A stretch of DNA of 64,000 nucleotides from Lachnospiraceae bacterium (GTDB taxonomy: Bacteria; Bacillota; Clostridia; Lachnospirales; Lachnospiraceae), in NCBI GenBank assembly GCA_009780115.1, contig WRAQ01000002.1:62001-126000 (forward strand), read 5' to 3'. Shown here piece after piece: positions 26,547-35,908 of this stretch; position 1 is the first letter of the stretch; every line of letters starts with the position of its first letter. Under the pieces are notes generated by a model that was not told the DNA's origin, did not search any database, and worked only from the letters and a program-made list of their open reading frames with translations. Made by a program: the position numbers and the translations under genes.

Positions 26547-27212
26547 CTAATTATACCTTATAAAAATATCATTAAACTTGCTTACATTCTCCTTAATATC
26601 ACCACTGAAGATAGCGGAACCGGCGACGATTACATTCGCCCCGGCATCAAGGACTTCCTTGACATTGTCATGATAAATGCCGCCATCAACCTGAATATCA
26701 GTGATAAGCTTATTTTCATCAATATAATTGCGCACTTTCCTAACCCGCTCAAGCGAATCACCGATAAATTCCTGACCGCCAAAACCGGGGTTAACACTCA
26801 TGATGAGAACCATCTCGACTTCATGAAGGTAAGGATAAAGTAGTTCAACGGGAGTTTCGGGTTTAATGGTGATACCGGCTTTTATTCCCATCGTATGCAG
26901 TTCGCCGATAAGGTCACGCGGGGTATCGCAAGCTTCAAGATGAAAGGTAATGATATCGGCGCCACTATTGCGAAACTCCTTGATATAACGGTGCGGGTCC
27001 ATAATCATGAGATGGACGTCAAAAACTTTTTCCGTGGTCTTGCGGATGGATTCAATAACGGGCATTCCAAAGGAAATTGAGGGGACGAAAATGCCATCCA
27101 TCACATCGATATGGATGTAGGGGGCTTTTTCGCCCATCTCATTAAGTTCATTTATTTGTCGGCCGAGAATTGAGAAATCGGCGGCGAGGATTGAGGGGGA
27201 TAACATAATCAT
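26547..27212 (-). CDS. rpe: Ribulose-phosphate 3-epimerase
   Basis: Interconverts ribulose 5-phosphate and xylulose 5-phosphate. It has 221 residues in a TIM barrel. The metal and catalytic residues are in HIDVMDGIFVP, FDVHLMI, MSVNPGFGGQ and QVDGGI, and the phosphate loop is in VIVAGSAIF. Two starts 6 bases apart are possible (MIML or MLSPS) and neither has a strong ribosome site, so translation may depend on coupling. It follows tktC after a 69-bp gap that contains the short repeat at 27248. Confidence 0.93.
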   Translation of the reverse strand: MIMLSPSILAADFSILGRQINELNEMGEKAPYIHIDVMDGIFVPSISFGMPVIESIRKTTEKVFDVHLMIMDPHRYIKEFRNSGADIITFHLEACDTPRDLIGELHTMGIKAGITIKPETPVELLYPYLHEVEMVLIMSVNPGFGGQEFIGDSLERVRKVRNYIDENKLITDIQVDGGIYHDNVKEVLDAGANVIVAGSAIFSGDIKENVSKFNDIFIRYN

Positions 27213-27247
27213 ATTTTTATTTTACTCATATTATTTATTTTTTACCA

Positions 27248-27292
27248 TAAGTCAGATAATATATCTCTCCTGCGAGATATATTATCTTCCTT
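27248..27292. repeat. 114-bp repeat family, core-deleted copy (copy 4)
   Basis: Only the arms remain: TAAGTCAGATAATATATCTC joined through TCC to TGCGAGATATATTATCTTCC. This gives an almost perfect 17-bp stem. The tktC stop codon (27282-27284) lies within the right arm. It shows that the element can lose its core and keep a perfect hairpin. Confidence 0.8.
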
Positions 27293-28235
27293 TTAACATA
27301 AACTCCTTAACTTGCTCATAAATACCTTTTGCATCAAGACGGTATTTTTCAACAAGGGCGGCGGCGCTTCCGGATTCACCATAAACATCACGGATACCGA
27401 TACGGTAAACAGAAGCAACATTTCCGGCTTCGGCGAGGGTTTCGCAAACAGCACTGCCAAGCCCGCCGATGATTGAATGTTCTTCGGCAGTTACTACTTT
27501 GCCGGTTTTCTTTGCACTTTCAAGCACTAATTTTTCATCAAGCGGTTTAATCGTACAAATATTGATTACTTCTGCACTAATACCGTCAACAGCAAGTTTT
27601 TCAGCCGCTTCAAGGGCTGAACCAACGCAGATTCCGGTCGCAACTATTGTAACATCACTTCCTTCACGCAGAACCTCACCTTTACCGATTTCGAAATTGT
27701 ATTCGGGGCGGTCATTGATAACCGGGCAGGCGGCGCGGCCAAAACGCATATAAACCGGGCCTTTATAAGCGGCAGCGGCATGAACGGCGGCTTTTGCTTC
27801 AATATCATCAGCCGGGTTCATCACCACCATACCGGGGATAACCCGCATTAGGGCAATATCTTCATTACATTGATGGCTTGCACCATCTTCACCTACCGTA
27901 ATGCCGGCATGGGTAGCACCGATTTTCACATTAAGGCGGGGATAACCAATCGAATTGCGGACTTGCTCAAAATTCCGCCCGGCGGCAAACATTGCAAAAG
28001 AACTGATAAAGGGAATCTTGCCGCAAGTCGCTAGCCCGGCGGCAATTCCGGTCATATTACACTCGGCAATCCCGCAGTTGATGTGGCGGTCAGGATATGA
28101 TTTCATAAAAACACCGGTTTTGGTCGCAGCAGCTAAATCAGCATCAAGGACAACAACATTTTCATATTTTGCGCCCAATTCAACGAGGGCATTTCCATAA
28201 CTCTCACGAGTTGCAATTTTTTTCTGTTCACTCAT
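27282..28235 (-). CDS. Transketolase, C-terminal subunit
   Basis: The pyrimidine-binding plus C-terminal half of a split transketolase, 317 residues. The Pyr domain is recognisable by GIAECNMTGIAAGLATCGKI and ATHAGITVGEDGASHQ. The transketolase C domain follows, with TAEEHSIIGGLGSAV. The ATG follows the stop codon of the N-terminal subunit without a gap, and GGAGG inside the end of that gene is its ribosome site, so subunits are made in step. The stop codon lies within the repeat at 27248-27292. Two-gene transketolases are common in Clostridia. Confidence 0.93.
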   Translation of the reverse strand: MSEQKKIATRESYGNALVELGAKYENVVVLDADLAAATKTGVFMKSYPDRHINCGIAECNMTGIAAGLATCGKIPFISSFAMFAAGRNFEQVRNSIGYPRLNVKIGATHAGITVGEDGASHQCNEDIALMRVIPGMVVMNPADDIEAKAAVHAAAAYKGPVYMRFGRAACPVINDRPEYNFEIGKGEVLREGSDVTIVATGICVGSALEAAEKLAVDGISAEVINICTIKPLDEKLVLESAKKTGKVVTAEEHSIIGGLGSAVCETLAEAGNVASVYRIGIRDVYGESGSAAALVEKYRLDAKGIYEQVKEFMLKGR

Positions 28236-29075
28236 TTATTTAACCTCCGCTAATTCTGTATCAATCTTATCAAGATCCGCTATCGCCGTTTTATATTGTT
28301 CATCATTTGGTGCGGTCCCGTGCCAGGCGCATTGCCCTTCCATAAAAGAAATACCTTTACCTTTTAAGCTACGGGCAATAATACAAGTAGGTTTGTCTTT
28401 GGTTGCGCGGGCTTCTTTGAAAGCCGCCCTAATTTCATCATAATCGTGGGCATCTATATTGATAACATGGAAATTAAAAGCTTCGAATTTTTTATCAATT
28501 GGATAAGGGGAGCATACTTCATCAACAGGGCCGTCGATTTGCAAACCGTTATTGTCAACAATAACAACCAAATTGTCAAGTTTACGGTGGCCGGCAAACA
28601 TTGCTGCTTCCCAAATCTGGCCTTCTTGAATTTCCCCGTCACCAACTAATGTATATACACGATACGGCGCACCGTCCATTTGACCGGCAAGAGCCATTCC
28701 ACAAGCTACGGAAACCCCCTGGCCTAATGAGCCGCTGCTCATATCAATACCGGGAATGTACTGCATACTTGGATGCCCCTGAAGATTGGAACCAAGCTTT
28801 CTTAGGGTAACAAGGTCGGCAACCGGAAAATAGCCCCGGTTGGCCATTGCTGAATAAAGCCCCGGTGCGGTATGCCCTTTAGAAAGGACGAAGCGGTCAC
28901 GGTCTTCTTTATCCGGATTCGCAGGGTCAATATTCATTTCTTCAAAGTATAAGTAGGTGTAAATATCTGCCGCCGATAACGAGCCGCCGGGGTGGCCGGC
29001 TTTGGCACTGTACACTGCCGTTACAATTCCTTTACGGACTGCATTAGCTGTTTTTTTGAGTTCAAGATTGTTCAT
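28236..29075 (-). CDS. Transketolase, N-terminal (thiamine diphosphate) subunit
   Basis: The thiamine-diphosphate-binding half, 279 residues. Motifs include GHPGGSLSAADI, SKGHTAPGLY, SGSLGQGVSVACG and the ThDP motif GDGEIQEG running to VDNNG. ATG 29075 is chosen because AAAGG lies 8 bases upstream; an ATG at 29090 is in frame. It is the first gene of a minus-strand run tktN, tktC, rpe, glpA, FAD-DUF1667, glpK, linking pentose phosphates with glycerol use. Confidence 0.93.
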   Translation of the reverse strand: MNNLELKKTANAVRKGIVTAVYSAKAGHPGGSLSAADIYTYLYFEEMNIDPANPDKEDRDRFVLSKGHTAPGLYSAMANRGYFPVADLVTLRKLGSNLQGHPSMQYIPGIDMSSGSLGQGVSVACGMALAGQMDGAPYRVYTLVGDGEIQEGQIWEAAMFAGHRKLDNLVVIVDNNGLQIDGPVDEVCSPYPIDKKFEAFNFHVINIDAHDYDEIRAAFKEARATKDKPTCIIARSLKGKGISFMEGQCAWHGTAPNDEQYKTAIADLDKIDTELAEVK

Positions 29076-29205
29076 TTTTTCGCCTTTCATAAAATATAAA
29101 GTTGTTCAAACTAACACCATTTATAAAATACCATAGTTTTCCTCTCACGTCTACACTAAGCCATCAGCGCATATATTAGGGGTAAAGATTCCGCAGGGTG
29201 CAAAA

Positions 29206-31035
29206 TTGAAATTGTCGCAAAAATCTAGTTCCCAAAACAAACTACGCTTTGATATAAAAAAATTAATAACCATCACTATTATGATTCTTTTGTCCTGTTT
29301 ATTTGTTTTTGGTTATACCCTAATCAATGACCGCCGGACATTTGCCCAGTTATCACGCGAACTTTTTATTAATGAACTTACCGCAAACGCTTTAAATATG
29401 CATTATACAATTGCTTATCCGGAAAATTTCGGAATTACCTATATTCCCCGGCTTACCCCTTATGTCCCTGCGGAAATTAATTCGCGCGAGGAGGAATTAA
29501 ATGATGTCATCATGTCACTTGAAGGTATCACCTCGGCATTTCTTTCACCGGAGGACCGTTATACATACAATCTGTTAAAATCTTATTTATTGAACCTTAA
29601 AGACGGCCAGCGTTTTCATTTCTATGATGAACCATTCTCGCCAAATTCCGGGGCACAAGTAATGCTGCCGATTCTTTTAAATGATTATACTTTCCGGTCG
29701 GTTACCGATGTTGAAAATTATTTGCAAATCCTCGACCAAATCGATGATTATCTGGCTGGCTTATGCGCTTTTGCGCGGGAAAAAGCGGCCGCCGGTTTAT
29801 TTATGTCAGACCGGGCGGCTGACAGGGTCATTGAACAATGTGATATGATTATTGATAAAAATGAGATTTTGGCAGGGACTCATTTTTTACAAATTTCATT
29901 TAAGGAACGGATTCAAATGCTGGTAGATAACGATTTACTGACCACAAGGCAAATGAACGATTATACCGCGGAAAATGACCGGCTTTTACTAACAGTTGTT
30001 GCCCCCGCTTATACCCGGACCGGCGATGAGCTATTTTTACTAAAGGGTGCGGGAAAAAACGATATGGGGCTTGCCCATTTCCCGGAAGGCCAGGAATATT
30101 ATCTCCATCTGCTTGCGCAAACGACCGGGTCACGGCGGAGTATTGAAGAAATTAAAGAGTGGCTTTTCAAAGACTTCCGGCAAAATTATAATGAACTTGT
30201 TAACTTAATCCGTTTGCATCCTGATTTGCTGGATATGCAAGATGAATCTAATATACCATTTTTCCTTGATACACCGGAAGTGATGCTTAATGATTTGAAG
30301 GATAAAATGGCTACGGATTTCCCCTCTTTTCCCGCCGACATCGAATTAAAGGTTAAAAAAGTTTCACCGGCAATGGAGAATTATGCAAGCCCGGCATATT
30401 ATTTGTCACCGCCGATTGATTATTACTGGAAAAATACGATTTACATTAATCAAAAAAATAATTTAAACGGCCTTTCCCTTTATACTACATTAGCACATGA
30501 AGGTTATCCCGGCCACCTTTATCAAACTGTTTTTAACCGCTTTTTTATGGAGCAAACAAACGGCAACCCGCTCCGCCACATTCTGCATTTCGGCGGATAT
30601 CAGGAAGGCTGGGCTTTATATGTCGAAATGGAATCTTTTAATTTTGCGAAAGATTTGATGATTGCCGACTATCCGGAAGTAGATTATTTGTATGAATATA
30701 TCCGGTTAAACCACGCGCTTCAGTTGGGACTTTATTCATTACTTGACATCGCTATCCATTACGATGGGGCTGACCTTGACCAAGTACGAAAAATTCTTGT
30801 TACTATTGGTATTGTTGATAAAAATGTTTGTATTTCCATTTTTGATTATATCGTCAGTGAACCGGCTAATTATCCGAAATATTACTTGGGTTATTTAGAA
30901 ATTCTATCACTTAAAGACAAAGCGAAAAGTTTGTGGGGGGAAAAATACAGCGATTATGAGTTTCACCGCGTTTTCTTGGAAGCGGGGCCATCGGACTTCC
31001 GGACTTTGCAAGAATTGGTTAAGGGGAAACGGTAA
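29206..31035 (+). CDS. DUF885 family putative metallopeptidase, membrane-anchored
   Basis: A protein of 609 residues with one N-terminal membrane span (about 18-40), so the bulk is probably outside the cell. The DUF885 signature HEGYPGH (431-437) and the downstream EGWALYVE (467-474) form the expected HExxH-like zinc site with a distant Glu. This family relates to the M32/M2-like gluzincins and several members are dipeptidases. The start is TTG 29206 with AGGGTG upstream. It is a single-gene unit, divergent from the transketolase operon. Confidence 0.85.
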   Translation: MKLSQKSSSQNKLRFDIKKLITITIMILLSCLFVFGYTLINDRRTFAQLSRELFINELTANALNMHYTIAYPENFGITYIPRLTPYVPAEINSREEELNDVIMSLEGITSAFLSPEDRYTYNLLKSYLLNLKDGQRFHFYDEPFSPNSGAQVMLPILLNDYTFRSVTDVENYLQILDQIDDYLAGLCAFAREKAAAGLFMSDRAADRVIEQCDMIIDKNEILAGTHFLQISFKERIQMLVDNDLLTTRQMNDYTAENDRLLLTVVAPAYTRTGDELFLLKGAGKNDMGLAHFPEGQEYYLHLLAQTTGSRRSIEEIKEWLFKDFRQNYNELVNLIRLHPDLLDMQDESNIPFFLDTPEVMLNDLKDKMATDFPSFPADIELKVKKVSPAMENYASPAYYLSPPIDYYWKNTIYINQKNNLNGLSLYTTLAHEGYPGHLYQTVFNRFFMEQTNGNPLRHILHFGGYQEGWALYVEMESFNFAKDLMIADYPEVDYLYEYIRLNHALQLGLYSLLDIAIHYDGADLDQVRKILVTIGIVDKNVCISIFDYIVSEPANYPKYYLGYLEILSLKDKAKSLWGEKYSDYEFHRVFLEAGPSDFRTLQELVKGKR

Positions 31036-31045
31036 GATATAACCG

Positions 31046-31080
31046 CAAAGATTTTCGAAAGTAATCGGAAATCTTTTGTT
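31046..31080 (+). terminator. Hairpin terminator after the DUF885 gene
   Basis: CAAAGATTTTCG and CGGAAATCTTTTG form the stem around an 8-base loop and are followed by TTGTTG. The T-run is short, so termination may be weak. It lies 11 bases after the stop codon and before the convergent gene ending at 31103. Confidence 0.5.
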
Positions 31081-31102
31081 GTGTCAATTGAGCTTGCCTT
31101 AT

Positions 31103-32101
31103 TTAATCGATTAAACTCTCTAAGTGGTAAATTGTCTCAATTAAAACTTTTCTTTCATTCTTCCCTAATATTTGGATTCTATTGTTCAAATCCTGGTAAT
31201 CATATTTGCGTAAAACCTGCAATTTCATGACCTTATTCTTAATCACTAATGCATCTTCCGCTATACCCTCCCAATCATTTAATAAAGCTTCATCTTTAAT
31301 TCGTGATGTCTCTAGCAAATAACGTATGCGATTTTCCATAATTTTTTTATGTTCAAATAAAAAATGAAAAACTCTTATATCATATTCAATGTTATAAGTC
31401 TCGCAGTTTAATAAATACTCACCTATATATTGATAAAAATTCATGCCATAGGCTCTTTCGAATGGTTCTTTTAGCATGGAAAATTGCTCGGATGAGTTAA
31501 TTCCTTCTAAATACTCGATTAACTGTTTGACAATCATATCTAATTTTAATGCATACTGCCCAGATTCTTTGCATCTATATAAATTGATATAAGTTAGTTC
31601 GGTGTCTATAAGCTCTAAATTCATGTAAGCTAGTTCAAATTCATCAAACGATATACTCGTTGACTCTATCTGCCATTTACTACTATATCCAAATAAGTAA
31701 ATTTCTTTTTTTTCTAAATCATAACCGTGGATTAAACAATCATGAGAAAAATGCTTGACTTTATAAGAGAACCTTTGTGGTACATAAAACTCATCCAAAT
31801 TTAAGTAGATATAATAGTTATTGTTTATTGAATTTTTGACCAGGTCTAAAATTTTAATTTTATTAAAATTCAAAAAATCCCTATTAATTTTATGCACTTC
31901 CAAAAATGGTGATATTGTGTAATCAAATATATAAAAGTAAAATGGCACCGGAGCTTTATGGTACGCGGTATCAAAACATGTTTGGATAAAATTCCCATAA
32001 ATCCATTCATATGATTTTGAATTACATTCCATTACCATTAATGGAAACGCCATAAACTGATAGCAAATTGAGCTTGGTTCTTTTATTTCTAATTTCTTCA
32101 C
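31103..32101 (-). CDS. Unknown protein, possibly BtrH/C39-like fold
   Basis: A 332-residue, Tyr/Phe/Asn-rich protein with clearly more AT than its neighbours. The central region reads YYIYLNLDEFYVPQR, then HDCLIHGYDL, then SISFDEFELAY. This resembles the cysteine-peptidase-like half of BtrH-type proteins found near peptide natural-product genes, with the His of HDCLIHGYD in a position expected for a catalytic His. The N-terminal SSICYQF has a Cys that could be the partner. The C-terminal 150 residues are helical. No operon partner is present. The composition suggests transfer. Family assignment is tentative. Confidence 0.4.
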   Translation of the reverse strand: MKKLEIKEPSSICYQFMAFPLMVMECNSKSYEWIYGNFIQTCFDTAYHKAPVPFYFYIFDYTISPFLEVHKINRDFLNFNKIKILDLVKNSINNNYYIYLNLDEFYVPQRFSYKVKHFSHDCLIHGYDLEKKEIYLFGYSSKWQIESTSISFDEFELAYMNLELIDTELTYINLYRCKESGQYALKLDMIVKQLIEYLEGINSSEQFSMLKEPFERAYGMNFYQYIGEYLLNCETYNIEYDIRVFHFLFEHKKIMENRIRYLLETSRIKDEALLNDWEGIAEDALVIKNKVMKLQVLRKYDYQDLNNRIQILGKNERKVLIETIYHLESLID

Positions 32102-32301
32102 ACTTTCCTCCCATCCGGCTTCACGATCTTGTTAACACAAGAACTTAAGCACTTTCGCAGAACTGTTAATTATTATTTATATAACAAAAATATGTAAGTT
32201 ATTAACAGTATAATATACGAAAATATATTAGTCAACAAAAGCTTTGTTGAAAGAGGTTCTTCGGACAGAGAAAAAGCGGTAAAGAGCGCACCTTAATTGT
32301 T

Positions 32302-33237
32302 TTACACAGCTGCCAATACCAACCGCATCTCACCACTGAAGTTCACTTCCCCAAACCCGAAAGGCAGGATAAAGTGGTCGCCGGTTTGAATTGATTTGCC
32401 ATTGATTTCACCTGAACCGGTGATAACGCAGACAATTAGAAAAGGGAAATCTTGATTAACTGTAACCGTACCGTAAACCGGTAATTCCCAAACCGTATAA
32501 TAATCACAACTGATTAACTGATAAAATTGATTTAACGGCCTCTCACCGGCGGGAACGATGCTTTCATCCGCAGAAGGTGCCGGACATATGATTACGTCAA
32601 GCGCTTGACTAAGATGAAGCGGGCGCGATTCACCATCAACAGTCCGGCCATAGTCATACAAACGGTAAGTGATATTGCTGGACTGCTGAATTTCAAGGAG
32701 CTTGATACCACCTTTGATAGCATGAATAGTTCCAGGGTTCATTTGGATAAAATCGCCCGGTTTGATTGGCATTTCACGAATCAATTCCGTAAAACGGCCG
32801 TTATCAATCATTTGTTTTAATTCAGCCCAGTCTTTTGCATTATGCCCAAGAACCAGGCGGGCATCATCAGCGCAATCAAGAATATACCAACATTCCGTTT
32901 TCCCCAACGAACCATTTTCATTTTCATTGGCATAATAGTCGTCGGGATGGACTTGAATACTTAGGTCTTCGTTCGCAGTAATAATTTTCACAAGTAAGGG
33001 GAATGATTCACACTGTTGCTTTTTTCCATCAAGGAAGATAGCATTGCCATTTTTATGCTGCCCAAACAATTCCGGAAACCCCGCCCACAACTGTGACAAA
33101 GTCATACCGGCATAGCTGCCTTCTTTGACTTTTACATCACCATGATTGTGGGCAGAGATAGTCCAATTTTCATTTCCCCAAACTAAGTTTTTAATTTCGG
33201 ATTCAAAAAATAATATTTCGTGTTGCGGTTGTAACAT
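32302..33237 (-). CDS. manA: Mannose-6-phosphate isomerase, class I (short form)
   Basis: Interconverts mannose 6-phosphate and fructose 6-phosphate. It has 311 residues with a cupin fold. The zinc-site motif is SIQVHPDD, then GKTECWYIL, MNPGTIHAI and QSSNITYRLYDYGR. ATG 33237 is chosen: the stop of fucI is 7 bases upstream and AGGAG lies between them. A longer start at 33354 would run 39 residues into fucI in another frame. It is the last gene of the deoxyhexose operon and may also serve mannose released by the mannoside phosphorylase at 40893. Confidence 0.9.
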   Translation of the reverse strand: MLQPQHEILFFESEIKNLVWGNENWTISAHNHGDVKVKEGSYAGMTLSQLWAGFPELFGQHKNGNAIFLDGKKQQCESFPLLVKIITANEDLSIQVHPDDYYANENENGSLGKTECWYILDCADDARLVLGHNAKDWAELKQMIDNGRFTELIREMPIKPGDFIQMNPGTIHAIKGGIKLLEIQQSSNITYRLYDYGRTVDGESRPLHLSQALDVIICPAPSADESIVPAGERPLNQFYQLISCDYYTVWELPVYGTVTVNQDFPFLIVCVITGSGEINGKSIQTGDHFILPFGFGEVNFSGEMRLVLAAV

Positions 33238-33244
33238 TTTGCTC

Positions 33245-35038
33245 CTATCCAAACAGCGGCCCATAAGCTTTGCAAGCGCGGTAGTCCTGGCCCTCTTTAT
33301 CCATCCCATAAGCATTCCAGGCGGCCGGACGGAAAATATCTTCTTCGGCAACATTGTGCATAGAAATCGGAATCCGGAGCATTGAACAGAGCGTAATCAC
33401 ATCGGCACCGATATGGCCGTAACTAATTGCACCATGGTTCGCACCCCAGTTATTCATCACATCATAAGCGGTTTTAAATGGCCCTGCCCCGGTTGTCCTT
33501 GGCGCAAACCAAGTACATGGCCAGGTATAATCAGTGCGTTTCCAAATTTTATCCGACACTTCAGCCGGTAGTTTTATTGTAAAACCTTCGGCAATTTGCA
33601 CGACCGGCCCAAGCCCTTTAACCAGATTCAAACGAATCATCGTCACCGGCATTTCCGCTTCAGTTAAGAACCGTGATGAATAACCGCCGCCGCGGAAGTA
33701 CCCATTATCCGCGGCATTCCAAGTCGAATTTTCAAGAATTGCTTTTTGGTCGTCTTCAGTTATTTCATACCATGGTTTAAGTACGTGAGTACCGCACGGG
33801 TACTTCGCCGCCCCGTTTGCATCAAGGCAAGCCGCCCCGGAATTAATCAAGTGGATAAACCCGCCCGCTTCTTTCGCCAGGCCGGTTAGCTCGTAACCGG
33901 TTGCTTCTTTGACTGCTTCAGGGCTCCAATAAGTCCGCACATCAGCGAAGATTTGGGCGCGATTGGTCAGAAGCTTCATGAATAACATGCCAATTCCATT
34001 AAGGACATCGTTTTCGGTTGCCAGAATATAAGGCTCACGCGGGCCGTCCCAATCAAACGAAGTGTTTAACAGTGCTTCCGGAAAATCGCAATTGGGATAA
34101 AAATCCGTCCATTGGCGCTGCCCCTGGAAACCGGCGGCAATCGCGTTATGGCCGGCCATTTCTTCTTCACAACCAGCAGGTAGGTTAGGGTTTCCGTTCA
34201 TCAAATCCTTAATAATTACCATCATTTTGACGACAAACTCCCAGTCTTTATCCTTCTCTTCCCTTGATTTTTGGACAATTTCAGGATTTTTGTCAAACCC
34301 TTCGGTACAATTTGTCCGTGTCCAGGCATAAGCTTTATCAAATTCGGCCTTGTCGAAAATTCCCTCTTCCATCCGGCGGATGATTTCAACTTCGTCAACG
34401 GATTCAACGCGCATTCCAAGATATTCTTCGATAAAAGCAGGGTCAATAATCGAACCGCCAATACCCATACAAATAGAACCGATTTGCAGGTAAGACTTTC
34501 CGCGCATTGTCGCGCAAGCAACTGCTGCCCGGCCAAAACGAAGCAGCTTTTCGACAACATCAGCAGGAATATCGGTTGCATCGGCGGCTTGGACATCGTG
34601 GCCGTAAATTCCGAACGCCGGTAAACCTTTTTGCGCATGGGTCGCAAGGACACTGGCAAGGTATACCGCACCGGGGCGTTCAGTCCCGTTAAAACCCCAA
34701 ACCCCTTTAATCGTTAGGGGGTCCATATCCATTGTTTCGGCACCATAACACCAGCAAGGTGTCACCGTCAGGCTGACCACTACTCCTTCTTTGCGAAACT
34801 TCTCGGCACAAGCCGCCGTTTCGGAAACGTGGCCGATGGTGGTATCAGCGATAACTACCCGCACCGGTTCACCATTTGAATAGCGCAAATTTTCGGTAAA
34901 AAGTTTGGCCGCCGCTTTTGCCATATTCATTGTCTGTTCTTCCAGTGATTCCCTTACTTTCAGATATCCGCGCCGGCCGTCAATCGTCGGCCGGATGCCA
35001 ATCGCCGGGTAATCCCCTATTAATCTGTTTTTTGCCAT
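33245..35038 (-). CDS. fucI: L-fucose isomerase
   Basis: Converts L-fucose to L-fuculose (and often D-arabinose to D-ribulose). It has 597 residues, the standard length. It opens with [24 protein letters not shown], has [13 protein letters not shown] and [14 protein letters not shown] in the N-terminal domains, and ends in a C-terminal manganese-site region with [29 protein letters not shown] precedes ATG 35038. It sits between a broken yhcG gene and manA in the operon. Confidence 0.95.
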   Translation of the reverse strand: MAKNRLIGDYPAIGIRPTIDGRRGYLKVRESLEEQTMNMAKAAAKLFTENLRYSNGEPVRVVIADTTIGHVSETAACAEKFRKEGVVVSLTVTPCWCYGAETMDMDPLTIKGVWGFNGTERPGAVYLASVLATHAQKGLPAFGIYGHDVQAADATDIPADVVEKLLRFGRAAVACATMRGKSYLQIGSICMGIGGSIIDPAFIEEYLGMRVESVDEVEIIRRMEEGIFDKAEFDKAYAWTRTNCTEGFDKNPEIVQKSREEKDKDWEFVVKMMVIIKDLMNGNPNLPAGCEEEMAGHNAIAAGFQGQRQWTDFYPNCDFPEALLNTSFDWDGPREPYILATENDVLNGIGMLFMKLLTNRAQIFADVRTYWSPEAVKEATGYELTGLAKEAGGFIHLINSGAACLDANGAAKYPCGTHVLKPWYEITEDDQKAILENSTWNAADNGYFRGGGYSSRFLTEAEMPVTMIRLNLVKGLGPVVQIAEGFTIKLPAEVSDKIWKRTDYTWPCTWFAPRTTGAGPFKTAYDVMNNWGANHGAISYGHIGADVITLCSMLRIPISMHNVAEEDIFRPAAWNAYGMDKEGQDYRACKAYGPLFG

Positions 35039-35073
35039 GTAATCCTCCTTAATATTTTTGTAGATACAATAAT

Positions 35074-35848
35074 TCAATCACAATCCTTTTCCAATAATAA
35101 CCTACGTTCGATAGCTTCACGCTCGAAATCTAACTTTGCTTTTAGTTCATTCTCTGTAGGAAGATATGACATATAATTTGATACATACAAATTTTCTTTG
35201 TCTGCAAGAACCGAATACTTTATATTTAACGTTATCTTTAAAGTCTAAAAATTCCAAAACATAAGGGTCTTTTAAAAAATTATCAGCTTTTGTTGTAGGA
35301 ACTTTCTCAAAAATTTCTCTTGCGACTTCTTCACGATGCATTTTTTGTGTTGCAAGTAAACGTTCATAGAAGAGTGAGTTAATTTGCCTTTCAAGTTGTC
35401 TTGCGGTCCAACCGGAATCAGCACTTTCTGCTAAGTAAAATTCACGGCGTTTAGGCTCATTAACTCGCATAAGTAAGCGATAATGTGTCCAACTTAATTC
35501 GCTACGCAGTGCGTAGCGAATTGGAAATGTCTGATAAAATTTTCGCATATTACGCAAATTTGACATTTTAAAACCTTTGCCAAAATCAGCAGTCAAGCGT
35601 TCTGCCAAAAATTGCAAAAGTTTTTTGCCATACTCGGCACGTTCGCCTACCGCCTCATTTATTTCTCGCCCAATTTCCCAATATGCTTGCACCATAGCGG
35701 AGTTGATAGCACTGATTACCTTTGATTGTGATTCGGTAAGAACTGCTTTGATATTTTCGTAAATCTTTTTATCTTCCTCAATTAAGTAAAATTGTTTATT
35801 TTCATATTCAGAATTTGGTGTATCAATATTTTCGTTTTGCTTATCCAC
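35074..35848 (-). pseudogene. yhcG: YhcG/DUF1016 gene broken by an internal deletion and frameshift
   Basis: The N-terminal DUF1016 part is intact, from MDKQNENID through a helical region with FKMSNLRNMRKFYQTFP and LSWTHYRLLMRV, up to DPYVLEFLDFKDN. The PDDEXK nuclease domain that should follow is missing. The open frame instead runs into 24 foreign residues and stops at 35147. The true C terminus remains in another frame: KYSVLADKENLY, then YLPTENELKAKL, ending at a TGA at 35074-35076. So about 130 codons have been lost and the frame shifted. A 27-base perfect palindrome (35496-35522) lies inside the N-terminal part. It is inserted between fucI and rhaB. Confidence 0.8.
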
Positions 35849-35908
35849 TTACAAATCCTCCACTACCCGTCAACCAAAATCAGCCCGAACATATAATTAT
35901 CCATATTA

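Noticed and set aside
35496..35522. Palindromic insertion in the yhcG N-terminal domain
   Set aside because: The palindrome is real, but the encoded residues (RYALRSE) fit the normal DUF1016 sequence as I remember it, so an insertion cannot be claimed.
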